The notes beneath the pieces were generated by a model. The model did not search any database. It had not been told where the DNA came from and worked only from the letters and a program-made list of their open reading frames with translations. The position numbers and the translations under genes are program-made. Below, piece after piece: positions 24,014-31,323 of a stretch of 64,000 bases of DNA. The stretch is from Clostridium sp. UBA699. Its GTDB lineage: Bacteria > Bacillota > Clostridia > Clostridiales > Clostridiaceae. Within the stretch, counting starts at the first letter, position 1; each line of letters begins with the position of its first letter. The stretch covers positions 93,179 to 157,178 of the forward strand of contig DBML01000032.1 in the NCBI GenBank assembly GCA_002298915.1. The letters are read 5' to 3'.

Positions 24014-24042
24014 ATTCTATAATATCCGCCCTGTTTATTCAA
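24014..24042 (-). promoter_or_regulatory. Promoter of the asp23-fakA unit
   Basis: Minus-strand TTGAAT (24037-24042), 17-base spacer, TAGAAT (24014-24019). Confidence 0.65.
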
Positions 24043-24093
24043 GAAAATATATTTATTGAAGGATATTTTTTGTAAAAGAACCCAATATTGTAC

Positions 24094-24123
24094 TTGCACA
24101 AACCATGTAATGTATGCTAAAAT
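24094..24123 (+). promoter_or_regulatory. Promoter of rpmB
   Basis: TTGCAC (24094-24099), 18-base spacer, TAAAAT (24118-24123) with an extended TG one base before the -10 box. Confidence 0.75.
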
Positions 24124-24154
24124 AAATAATGTTTGAATCGAGGAGGTGTTTTCA

Positions 24155-24346
24155 GTGTCAAGAAAATGCGAAATATGCGGAAAAGGTGTAATAGCTGGAG
24201 TTTCATACAGCCACTCACACCGTCAAAGTAAAAGAACATGGGCTCCAAACTTGAGAAAAGTCAAAGCAATAGTTGAGGGAACACCAAAGACTATACATGC
24301 TTGTACAAGATGCCTTCGTTCAGGAAAAGTGCAGCGTGCAATATAA
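24155..24346 (+). CDS. rpmB: 50S ribosomal protein L28
   Basis: 63-residue L28 with MSRKCEICGKG, the motif SHSHRQSKRTWAPNL, and a second CX2C (CTRCLRSGK), i.e. the zinc-binding form. Two in-frame GTGs exist: that at 24146 is part of the GAGGAGGTG site, so the one at 24155 is the start. It is monocistronic, divergent from asp23-fakA as in Bacillus, with its own promoter and terminator. Confidence 0.95.
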   Translation: MSRKCEICGKGVIAGVSYSHSHRQSKRTWAPNLRKVKAIVEGTPKTIHACTRCLRSGKVQRAI

Positions 24347-24354
24347 GAAAAGAT

Positions 24355-24393
24355 AAAAAATGCATTTGTTTAAACAACTGCATTTTTTATTTT
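24355..24393 (+). terminator. Intrinsic terminator after rpmB
   Basis: Stem of about 15 bp with one mismatch (AAAAAATGCA... pairing with ...TGCATTTTTT), small TAA-type loop, T-rich 3' side. Confidence 0.8.
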
Positions 24394-24402
24394 GCACGGA
24401 TA

Positions 24403-24443
24403 AAGGGTGTAATCATGCTGTGATTAAGCATGATTGCACCCTT
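24403..24443. repeat. Strong inverted repeat between rpmB and lipocalin gene
   Basis: Arms AAGGGTGTAATCATGCT and AGCATGATTGCACCCTT with a 7-base loop and a single mismatch. It lies eight bases past the lipocalin stop. It could end lipocalin transcription (the minus-strand 3' flank is only CCCTTTATCC) or be a mobile-type hairpin. Confidence 0.65.
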
Positions 24444-24451
24444 AACGCTTT

Positions 24452-24946
24452 TCAAAGGCGTTTTTCCTGCTTCACCCTGACAATCCTGCCTGTATCAAAG
24501 CCCTTTGAAAACGCAAATGAAATTATTTTGCTGTAGAGTTCCTCGCTCATCCATGGTTCCCTGCTCAATATCCAAAAATAGTTAACGCTGCCTCCTGCAA
24601 CGACTGCGTAACTGTATTTCTCCTTATCTAACAGGATGACCCTGTACCTGCTTCTGAACGGCCTTAAAAAGCTTACGAACAGCTCCCCCGTGCAGCTTGA
24701 ATCCGGGACCCATGCGACGGCCCTCGCTTCCTGTCTTTTACCGTCTCTCGTACCTGCATTGACCACGCGGATTCTCCCGTCCTCCATGAGGCTGTATGTG
24801 GCTGTTACGTTGTCGAGGCCGTTCTCGAACGTTTGAGGCATTCTGGCTATCTCATACCATGTGCCTAGGTACCTGCCGAGCTCGAGATCGCATACTGCTG
24901 GCGGTTTGTTTTTTTTACCTGCAAAAATATTGCCGAATATCCCCAT
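24452..24946 (-). CDS. Blc-type lipocalin
   Basis: 164-residue lipocalin. The first structurally conserved region is RYLGTWYEIARMPQTFENG (GTWYEIAR at 28-35), then NVTATYSL, and the C-terminal YFWILSREPWM matches the bacterial Blc pattern. In Gram-negatives Blc is an outer-membrane lipoprotein binding lysophospholipids or fatty acids. Here the N-terminus (MGIFGNIFAGKKNKPP) has no signal peptide or lipobox, so the protein is probably cytoplasmic. It has an AGGAAG site and a near-consensus promoter flanked by two palindromes. Ligand unknown; lateral acquisition is possible but unproven. Confidence 0.88.
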   Translation of the reverse strand: MGIFGNIFAGKKNKPPAVCDLELGRYLGTWYEIARMPQTFENGLDNVTATYSLMEDGRIRVVNAGTRDGKRQEARAVAWVPDSSCTGELFVSFLRPFRSRYRVILLDKEKYSYAVVAGGSVNYFWILSREPWMSEELYSKIISFAFSKGFDTGRIVRVKQEKRL

Positions 24947-24975
24947 CTTCCTAATCGCCTCCCATCAAATCTGAC

Positions 24976-25040
24976 GAAACATCTTGCTTCTATAGGAATA
25001 TTATACGCACTTTTGCAAGAATATTCAAACATCTTGTTTG
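24976..25040 (-). promoter_or_regulatory. Lipocalin promoter with two palindromic operator-like sites
   Basis: Minus-strand TTGAAT (25023-25028), 17-base spacer, TATAAT (25000-25005). The perfect palindrome CAAACA-TCT-TGTTTG at 25026-25040 overlaps the -35; a near copy, GAAACA-TCT-TGCTTC, lies at 24976-24990, just past the expected start of transcription. The two are exactly 50 bases apart and share AAACATCTTG. This is the layout of a repressor binding two sites on one helix face. Confidence 0.65.
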
Positions 25041-25071
25041 TTCCATCAAAGGATAATATAGGATATGCTAG

Positions 25072-25133
25072 AACTTCAAGGAATCCTAAAAGTATCGGCC
25101 GGATTCCACAGTTTTCCGGAGTATTTGAAAGTT
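25072..25133. repeat. Nested inverted repeats upstream of both divergent promoters
   Basis: Outer arms AACTTCAA (25072-25079) and TTGAAAGTT (25125-25133, one bulge) enclose GGAATCC / GGATTCC (25080-25086, 25101-25107) and an alternative CCGGA / TCCGG pairing. The region between the lipocalin and 3D-gene promoters is otherwise without genes. Confidence 0.4.
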
Positions 25134-25160
25134 AATCTCCCTTCGGTTAAACCAGACAGC

Positions 25161-25189
25161 TTGCCATAAAAATGCATGTAATGTATACT
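25161..25189 (+). promoter_or_regulatory. Promoter of the 3D-domain gene
   Basis: TTGCCA (25161-25166), 17-base spacer, TATACT (25184-25189). It predicts a leader of roughly 190 bases. Confidence 0.7.
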
Positions 25190-25197
25190 CTTAGGGA

Positions 25198-25364
25198 CTG
25201 TAGCTCTATTCTTTGCATAGCAATTTAGAGACAGCCATTTAACCGATTCTAGAACATAATTACATACAGACTGTTATGAATAGCCATCATGTTTATTTTT
25301 TATTCGTGCTTAAAAGTTGCAGAAACCTAAGCACCAACAGTCTGAGGGCGTCATATGTATGCCC
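25198..25364 (+). promoter_or_regulatory. Structured leader RNA with a three-way junction
   Basis: Three units can be drawn by eye. A 5' hairpin (25198-25234) pairs CTG/CAG, CTCTA/TAGAG and TTGC/GCAA. A three-way junction has closing stem CAGACTGTT (25267-25275) with AACAGTCTG (25336-25344), enclosing GAATA/TATTC (25278-25282, 25301-25305) and GTGCTTA/TAAGCAC (25306-25312, 25328-25334). A 3' hairpin GGGCGT/ATGCCC (25346-25364) lies just before the AGAGGAGG site. Junction linkers are 0-2 bases. No known riboswitch class is recognised. Confidence 0.6.
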
Positions 25365-25384
25365 AAATTTTAGAGGAGGTTTAA

Positions 25385-26461
25385 ATGAAAAGATTAAAAG
25401 AACGTTCAAGTATTTACTCGAAAAGAAGCGTTTCCAAGCGCAAAAAGGCAAGGAGAAGGACAAGCCTGCTGCTGACGTTTTTCCTGATAGCTGCAGCGGT
25501 CGCTGCATCAAGCCTGGTGAAGACTATAACCGTCTCAGCAGACGGAAAGCAGTACAGGATAGTCACACTCAGCTCTACCTACGCCAAGGCCCTGGAAGCA
25601 AAAAACATAATTTTAGGACCAGATGACAAGGCGGTCCCTAGCCTTGACAGCAAGATAACCAACGGAGGGACATTACAGATCACAAGGGCAGCGAATGTAA
25701 AAGTAAACGTTGATGGGAAATTGCTCAGCATAAAATCAGCAGAATGCAATGTCGCAGAAATGCTCAAGTCAGAAGGAATAAAGCTGTCGGAATACGACAA
25801 GGTCTCCCCTTCAAAGGATTCGCAGCTAAAAGAGGGCCTCGATGTAACCGTAACGAGGGTGACTACAAGCGATGTCACAGAAACCAGCCCTGTCGCCTTT
25901 ACAACTGCCACAAAGGATGACAGCACGCTTCTCAAAGGCACTACAAAGGTCGTTCAGAATGGTGTAAACGGCGAAAAGACAACGGTAACAAGAGTGTTCT
26001 ATGAAGACGGCAAGGAAGTGTCAAGAAGCGTCGTAAGCGAAACGGTTACAAAGGAGCCAGTGCAGAAGATTTTGGCTTCTGGAACCAAAACCGCTGCTGC
26101 GGGGACTACCGTGGCATCGGCAAGCGAAACGACAGACTCCAGAGGAACGAGCCTGAGCTATTCTAAGGTGCTGACCGTGAAAGCGACTGCTTATTCTGAG
26201 GATGAGCCCGGAAACAGCTGGGGACTCCAGACAGCCATGGGCGTCGACGCGGTTAGGGATCCAAGCGGCTGGAGCACGATAGCGGTTGATCCGAGAATCA
26301 TACCTCTCGGAACCAAGGTCTATGTGGAAGGCTACGGCTATGCAATAGCTCAGGATACCGGAAGCGCAATAATAGGCATGCACATCGACTGCTTCTTCTA
26401 CACTGTCGCAGACATGAACGCCTGGGGAACAAGGACGGTTAACGTCTATATACTGAATTAG
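25385..26461 (+). CDS. Cell-wall protein with DUF348, G5 and 3D domains (YabE/RpfB-like)
   Basis: 358 residues. A basic N-terminus and a membrane segment or signal (about 25-45) are followed by two DUF348 ubiquitin-like repeats (about 48-160), a G5 domain (about 168-235), a Ser/Thr/Ala linker and a C-terminal 3D domain with AVDPRIIPLGTKVYV and IAQDTGSAI, carrying the three catalytic-type Asp residues. The family resembles resuscitation-promoting factors and MltA-type lytic enzymes acting on peptidoglycan outside the cell. The ATG follows AGAGGAGG at ideal spacing. It is monocistronic, with a long structured leader and a strong terminator. Confidence 0.92.
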   Translation: MKRLKERSSIYSKRSVSKRKKARRRTSLLLTFFLIAAAVAASSLVKTITVSADGKQYRIVTLSSTYAKALEAKNIILGPDDKAVPSLDSKITNGGTLQITRAANVKVNVDGKLLSIKSAECNVAEMLKSEGIKLSEYDKVSPSKDSQLKEGLDVTVTRVTTSDVTETSPVAFTTATKDDSTLLKGTTKVVQNGVNGEKTTVTRVFYEDGKEVSRSVVSETVTKEPVQKILASGTKTAAAGTTVASASETTDSRGTSLSYSKVLTVKATAYSEDEPGNSWGLQTAMGVDAVRDPSGWSTIAVDPRIIPLGTKVYVEGYGYAIAQDTGSAIIGMHIDCFFYTVADMNAWGTRTVNVYILN

Positions 26462-26475
26462 GATTACCAGAGAGA

Positions 26476-26517
26476 AAAGACCTCATCTCAATCAGAAATG
26501 ATCGAGATGAGGTCTTT
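26476..26517. terminator. Bidirectional terminator between 3D gene and thiN
   Basis: Perfect 14-bp stem AAAGACCTCATCTC / GAGATGAGGTCTTT with a 14-base loop, placed between converging genes. Confidence 0.85.
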
Positions 26518-26532
26518 AATTATCTTTCAAAT

Positions 26533-27168
26533 CTAGTCCCTGCTGTACATGACCATCAGAAGTCCGTCAGTGAACTCAATTTCCACTTCCTCTTCAAGGA
26601 AACGGTTTGATATGGTAAGAGGGTCGCCAATCTTGAGCCGGTACTCTTTCAGAGGGAACCTGGCGCCCCTTATGGTCAGGTTCTCTACAGTACCGCTGAA
26701 AGCCTGCAGTGAGAACGTGGTTCCCGGCTCAGCCTTCAGCTTAACAGGCTTGTCAGTCATCATGATCATATTGTTGTCGTCCTTGAGTAAGGCATTTATG
26801 CCGTTATGCACGCATGCCCTGAGGAGGCCAAGGTTTCCTATCACGTGGTCAAGCCTTGTGCCGGTGCTTCCCAGAAACACTATCTGGTTCGAATCCAGCC
26901 TTATCGCAAGCTCAAGGGCAAGCTCCGTATCGGTGAAATCCTTGTCCTTGGGGTATTCCAATATCCTGCACTTGGTTCCCTTTATGAACTCGTAAGCTTC
27001 GGGCCTTATGGAGTCGAAATCGCCCACAAGATAGTCAGGCGCAATTCCCAGCTCGCTGAGGCAGTTACCTCCGCTGTCAACGCAAACAAGAGCCGTGGCG
27101 TCCTCCATCTCCTTCTCCAGGAGTTCCCTGGAGGGAGCCTTTCCGCCCGAGATGATAACCGTCTTCAT
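26533..27168 (-). CDS. thiN: Thiamine pyrophosphokinase
   Basis: Transfers pyrophosphate from ATP to thiamine, giving TPP. It has 211 residues with VCVDSGGNCLSELGIAPDYLVGD split as an Asp-rich N-terminal motif (about 28-50), DFDSI, KDFTDTELAL and LGSTGTRLDHVIGNL. The C-terminal beta domain binds thiamine. It is the last gene of the priA-to-thiN unit, one base after rpe, and precedes the terminator. Confidence 0.93.
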   Translation of the reverse strand: MKTVIISGGKAPSRELLEKEMEDATALVCVDSGGNCLSELGIAPDYLVGDFDSIRPEAYEFIKGTKCRILEYPKDKDFTDTELALELAIRLDSNQIVFLGSTGTRLDHVIGNLGLLRACVHNGINALLKDDNNMIMMTDKPVKLKAEPGTTFSLQAFSGTVENLTIRGARFPLKEYRLKIGDPLTISNRFLEEEVEIEFTDGLLMVMYSRD

Positions 27169-27169
27169 A

Positions 27170-27820
27170 TTAAAGCACCCTTCTTAATTCAGCTATGTTC
27201 TCCTTTATAGCCCCGTTCTTGAACACAGAGGAACCTGCCACTATAACGTTTGCTCCCATGCTCACAGCTTCCTTGATGTTGTCCTTTGTGATGCCTCCGT
27301 CAACCTGTATGAGGAGCTCCTTGTTGAACTTGTCGCTGAGCTCCTTAACCTGCTTTATTTTCTCGGAGCAGTAGCTGATGTACTTCTGCCCCCCGAAGCC
27401 AGGGTTCACAGACATTATGAGCACCATGTCAAGGTTGGGAAGAACATGCTTGATCAGTTCCACGGGAGTGGCCGGGTTTAGGGCCAGGCCTGCCTTAACA
27501 TTAAAGCTCTTTATGTAGTTTATGGTCCTGTCGATATGGTGGTCAGCTTCCCAGTGCACGGTGATTATGTCTGCGCCTGCAGCGGCGAAGTCTTCAACGT
27601 ACCTTGATGGTTCGCTTATCATGAGATGAGCGTCGAAGGTCATCTTAGTCAGGTGCCTTATGGATCTGATTATAGGTGTGCCGTAAGATATGTTCGGCAC
27701 GAAGTGGCCGTCCATTACATCTATGTGGATCATGTCAGCCCCGGATTTGTCCAGCTCGATTATCTGCTCCCCGAGCTTCGAGAAATCCGCCGAAAGAATT
27801 GATGGTGCAATCTGAATCAT
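27170..27820 (-). CDS. rpe: Ribulose-phosphate 3-epimerase
   Basis: Epimerises ribulose 5-phosphate and xylulose 5-phosphate in the pentose phosphate pathway. It is a 216-residue TIM barrel with APSILSADFSKLGEQI, HIDVMDGHFVPNISYG (about 32-47), VNPGFGGQKYI and VDGGITKDNI. Its ATG overlaps the rsgA stop by four bases (ATGA). Confidence 0.96.
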   Translation of the reverse strand: MIQIAPSILSADFSKLGEQIIELDKSGADMIHIDVMDGHFVPNISYGTPIIRSIRHLTKMTFDAHLMISEPSRYVEDFAAAGADIITVHWEADHHIDRTINYIKSFNVKAGLALNPATPVELIKHVLPNLDMVLIMSVNPGFGGQKYISYCSEKIKQVKELSDKFNKELLIQVDGGITKDNIKEAVSMGANVIVAGSSVFKNGAIKENIAELRRVL

Positions 27821-28686
27821 CTTTTGTTCCTCCTTGAATTAGAAATTTCCTCAAGCATCTTGATGTAGAATTCGTACCTGAAGGAATTGATTTTCCCCTG
27901 ACCTACAGCTTCCTTGACAGCGCAGTCGGGTTCTTTGTAGTGCATGCAGCCTTTGAACCTGCAGTTCCCTGCGAAATCAGAAAACTCCGGGAATGAGTAC
28001 TGAAGCTCCTCCCTCTTTATGAAATCTATGTCAAGTGAAGAAAATCCCGGCGTGTCGACTACGAAACCCTCTGCCACCTCGATCAGCTCGCTGTGCCTTG
28101 TGGTATGCTTGCCGCGTCCCAGCTTCTGGCTGATTTTGCCCGTCTCCATCAGTTCTCTTCCCGCAATCGCGTTGAGTATAGTTGATTTTCCCACGCCCGA
28201 AGGTCCGCAGAGTACGGTTATGTTGTCCTTAAGCTTCTCTTTCACCGCCTCAATCCCTTTGCCTTTGTCCGCATTGAGGGATATGAAATCATAGCCTGCG
28301 CTCCTGACCATCTCGATTATCCTGTCGTTCTGCCCCTTGTCAAGATCGGACTTGTTGAGGCAGACCGTAACCTTTAAGCTGTTGTATTCGCAAAGCACAA
28401 GAAATCTGTTCAGAAGTTCGAGATTGATGTCAGGATCCTTGTATGCGAACACTATCAGCGCCTGTGTAATGTTCGCCACAGCAGGCCTGGCCAGCTGGCT
28501 TTTCCTTGGCAGCACCGAGTCGATTACTCCTTTGCCCTCGCTCACTGATATCTCAACCAGATCACCGACCATAGGGGTAAGTTCATCAAACCTGAACTTA
28601 CCCCTTGCTTTGCATTCAATCGTTCTTCCGTCTGCAGCTTTAACATAATAGAATCCCGCGATTCCCTTGATTATTGTTCCCTGCAT
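27817..28686 (-). CDS. rsgA: Ribosome small-subunit-dependent GTPase RsgA
   Basis: Circularly permuted GTPase for late 30S maturation. It has 289 residues: OB fold (about 1-65), then NKSD (G4), GPSGVGKSTILN (G1, about 160-171) and DTPGFSSLD (G3), and a C-terminal zinc-binding region with Cys and His in CRFKGCMHYKEPDC. It lies between prkC and rpe, the standard order. Confidence 0.96.
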   Translation of the reverse strand: MQGTIIKGIAGFYYVKAADGRTIECKARGKFRFDELTPMVGDLVEISVSEGKGVIDSVLPRKSQLARPAVANITQALIVFAYKDPDINLELLNRFLVLCEYNSLKVTVCLNKSDLDKGQNDRIIEMVRSAGYDFISLNADKGKGIEAVKEKLKDNITVLCGPSGVGKSTILNAIAGRELMETGKISQKLGRGKHTTRHSELIEVAEGFVVDTPGFSSLDIDFIKREELQYSFPEFSDFAGNCRFKGCMHYKEPDCAVKEAVGQGKINSFRYEFYIKMLEEISNSRRNKR

Positions 28687-28694
28687 ATATCCCC

Positions 28695-30590
28695 CTAGTT
28701 TCCTGAAGCCTTGTATTCGTAATAAACGATGTCTACTTTTGAACCCTTGTCTACCATTGTTCCTGCAGCAGGGCTTATGCTGATTACCTTGCCGTCGAGG
28801 CTCTCGTCGTTAGTCCTCTGCGGGGTAGCTTTCCCTAGCACGAGGCCGACTGCGTCGAGCTGGGCGTCCGCACCGTCAATATACTGTATTGACGGAACCG
28901 CAACCTGCGTCACGGCTGCCTGGTATACGTAGTATGTCACGCTTATGGCGGTCCCCTCCGTAACCTTCTGTCCAGGGTCTATGCTCTGCGATTTTATAGT
29001 GTCCTTGAGAGCAACATTGTCTGTAGTCGCGGTGCCTGTGCTTCCTAGCTTGAGCCCCGCGTTTATGAGTAGAGCGCTGGCCTGCTCGACTGTTTTGCCG
29101 TGTAGGTCAGGGACTGTGGCATACTTCTGCTCTGGACCGCTGCTCACAACAAGATCGATGGTTGTTGCTGCTGCCGTGGAGGTTGCGTCAGGCGACTGGC
29201 TTATGATGTAGTCCTTCTGCAGCGAGCTGCTTGCCTGGTACGTTATGGTTCCTACCTTGTAGCCGGCATCTGTGATTATCTGCTTGGCCGCGTTGATTTC
29301 CATGTTCTCAACGTTCGGTATGCTGGAGGTCTTTGAGCCTCCGCTTACGCTCACCCTAACCTCAGTGTTTGTTTTGACTTTGGTGCCCACATCCGGATAA
29401 CACCTAAGTACAGTACCCTCAGGCTCGGTGCTTTTTTCGGTGCCGGCAACCACAAACTTCAGGTTCTTGCTTTCCACTAATGTTTTCGCTTCATCCTGCT
29501 TCATGCCAACTATGCTCGGCACCGTGGTTTCTCCGCTGCCGCTGAGGCCGCTGAATGCAAAATAGCCTCCGACAGACCCGACAACTGCCAGCAGTATCAG
29601 TATGGCGGCGATCATTATCTTCTTTTTGTTTCTATTCCTGTTGTTCTTGTTCCTTTCGCTTCTTTTTTCAACGACAGGCTGCTGCTCCTGCTTGAGCTTG
29701 CTGTTGATCTCCCTTACGTCCAGCACCCTTGTCGCATCCTGCTCAAAATCGTTCACGGCGATGCGCAGGTCCTTGTTCTGCTGGATGGCCCTCATGTCTG
29801 CCACCATGTCCGAGACATTCTGGTATCTTCTGAAAGGCTCTTTTTCGATAGCCTTCATTATAAGCTTGTTGAGTGCGTCTGGAATGTTCTCGTTGAGCTC
29901 CTTCGGCGGCACCGGAGGCTCCTGTATGTGCTTGAGAGCAACTGAAACCGGGCTTTCTGCATCAAACGGCACCCTTCCCGTTACAAGCTCGTACAACAGT
30001 ATGCCCAGCGAATATATGTCAGTCCTGTTGTCTACAACGTTGCCTTTCGCCTGTTCTGGCGAGAAGTAGTGGGCTGATCCAAGTACCTTGCTTGAGTTCG
30101 TGATCGTGGCGGAGTCTGAGGATTTTGCTATTCCGAAATCAGTGACCTTGACAACGCCGTCGGCCGTGACAATGACATTGTGAGGCTTAATATCCCTGTG
30201 GATTATGTTGTTTTTGTGTGCGTGTTCAAGAGCTTTACCAATCTGGATAGCGATAGCAAGCGCCTGATCGGTCGTCAGCTTGCCCTTTTCATTGAGTATT
30301 TCCTTAAGGCTCTTTCCCTGAACGTACTCCATTACAATATAGTTTATGTCGCCATCGGACCCTACATCGTATACGTTCACTATGTTGTTGTCTGAAAGGC
30401 TTGCAACAGCTGTAGCCTCCCTCTTGAATTTCTTCAGGAACTCCTCGTCGCTTGAATATTCCCTTTTAAGTATCTTAACCGATACGTATCTGTTCAGTAT
30501 CTGGCATTTCGCTTTGTAAACGGTGGCCATCCCGCCTTCGCCGAGCTTTTCTACAAGTTCGTATCTGTTGCCTAGGACTCTACCTATCAT
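28695..30590 (-). CDS. prkC: PASTA-domain serine/threonine kinase PrkC/Stk1
   Basis: Membrane kinase that senses peptidoglycan or lipid II and controls growth and wall synthesis. It has 631 residues: Hanks-type kinase domain (GEGGMATVYKA near 17-27, HRDIKPHN near 133, DFGIAKSSD), a basic juxtamembrane stretch, one membrane segment (IMIAAILILLAVVGSVGGYF, about 330-350) and four PASTA repeats to the C-terminus. The ATG at 30590 lies inside the last codons of prpC (11-base overlap) and follows GGAGTGGAGAG, so phosphatase and kinase are co-translated. Confidence 0.96.
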   Translation of the reverse strand: MIGRVLGNRYELVEKLGEGGMATVYKAKCQILNRYVSVKILKREYSSDEEFLKKFKREATAVASLSDNNIVNVYDVGSDGDINYIVMEYVQGKSLKEILNEKGKLTTDQALAIAIQIGKALEHAHKNNIIHRDIKPHNVIVTADGVVKVTDFGIAKSSDSATITNSSKVLGSAHYFSPEQAKGNVVDNRTDIYSLGILLYELVTGRVPFDAESPVSVALKHIQEPPVPPKELNENIPDALNKLIMKAIEKEPFRRYQNVSDMVADMRAIQQNKDLRIAVNDFEQDATRVLDVREINSKLKQEQQPVVEKRSERNKNNRNRNKKKIMIAAILILLAVVGSVGGYFAFSGLSGSGETTVPSIVGMKQDEAKTLVESKNLKFVVAGTEKSTEPEGTVLRCYPDVGTKVKTNTEVRVSVSGGSKTSSIPNVENMEINAAKQIITDAGYKVGTITYQASSSLQKDYIISQSPDATSTAAATTIDLVVSSGPEQKYATVPDLHGKTVEQASALLINAGLKLGSTGTATTDNVALKDTIKSQSIDPGQKVTEGTAISVTYYVYQAAVTQVAVPSIQYIDGADAQLDAVGLVLGKATPQRTNDESLDGKVISISPAAGTMVDKGSKVDIVYYEYKASGN

Positions 30591-31323
30591 CTCTCCACTC
30601 TCCTTCAAAAACAATAACGGAAATGTTATCCTTTGCTCCTCTTGATTTGCTGAGTTCCACAAGTTCTGCGCAGCAATCATCGCTTTTCATTACTATATCG
30701 TATAATTCCTGTTCGTTGATCAAATTTGAAAGGCCGTCAGTGCACAGGATAACCTTCTCTATGCCCTTGATGTCCAGCTTTGTGACGTCTACTTCCACGG
30801 TACTGCTTGTGCCCAGCGCCCTGGTTATTATGTTTTTGTTCGGATGATTGTCAGCTTCGCTTTCGGTTATGCTTCCTTCATCGAGCAGCTGCTGTACAAG
30901 AGAATGGTCCTTTGTAACCTGAGATATCGCTTTGTCCCTTATGATGTAGCACCTGCTGTCGCCGACATGTGCAACAACCATTTCTCCGCCCTTGATAAGG
31001 CAGCCTGTCAGGGTTGTTCCCATGCCGTTCAGTTCATCCCTGCTTTTTGAAAGCTCGAATATCTTCCTGTTTGAGTCGAGTACTGCTTCCCTTATGCTGA
31101 GCTCCAGGTCGTCGAGCTCCGGCAGCGAGTTGATATATGAGATCGTATTTTCGACGGCCAGCTTGCTTGCAATCTCGCCTGCGTTATGGCCGCCCATGCC
31201 GTCGGCAATAATGTAAATCCTCTTTGTCTCGTCAGTGTAATAATCGACATAGTCTTCATTTATCTTCCTGAAGTTCCCAACGTCGGTCAGTAGTTCCACC
31301 AAGCTATTCACCTCTTCGTTCAT
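30580..31323 (-). CDS. prpC: PP2C-family protein phosphatase PrpC/Stp
   Basis: Metal-dependent serine/threonine phosphatase that opposes PrkC. It has 247 residues with PP2C motifs GNFRKINEDYV, IADGMGGHNAGEIAS (about 38-52), GTTLTGC, VAHVGDSRCYI and LCTDGLSNLI, which carry the metal-binding Asp residues. The start at 31323 has AGGAGGAG about nine bases upstream and overlaps the rlmN end by 20 bases. Confidence 0.96.
   Translation of the reverse strand: MNEEVNSLVELLTDVGNFRKINEDYVDYYTDETKRIYIIADGMGGHNAGEIASKLAVENTISYINSLPELDDLELSIREAVLDSNRKIFELSKSRDELNGMGTTLTGCLIKGGEMVVAHVGDSRCYIIRDKAISQVTKDHSLVQQLLDEGSITESEADNHPNKNIITRALGTSSTVEVDVTKLDIKGIEKVILCTDGLSNLINEQELYDIVMKSDDCCAELVELSKSRGAKDNISVIVFEGEWRDDR

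Noticed and set aside
25190..25384. Leader considered as a ydaO-type c-di-AMP riboswitch
   Set aside because: The conserved GGGGAAACC-like and AGCTAACCTCG-like core motifs are not present.
30591..30680. 30-residue N-terminal extension of prkC
   Set aside because: It lies inside prpC, is not kinase-like, and the ATG at 30590 fits the family start MIGRVLGNRYEL.
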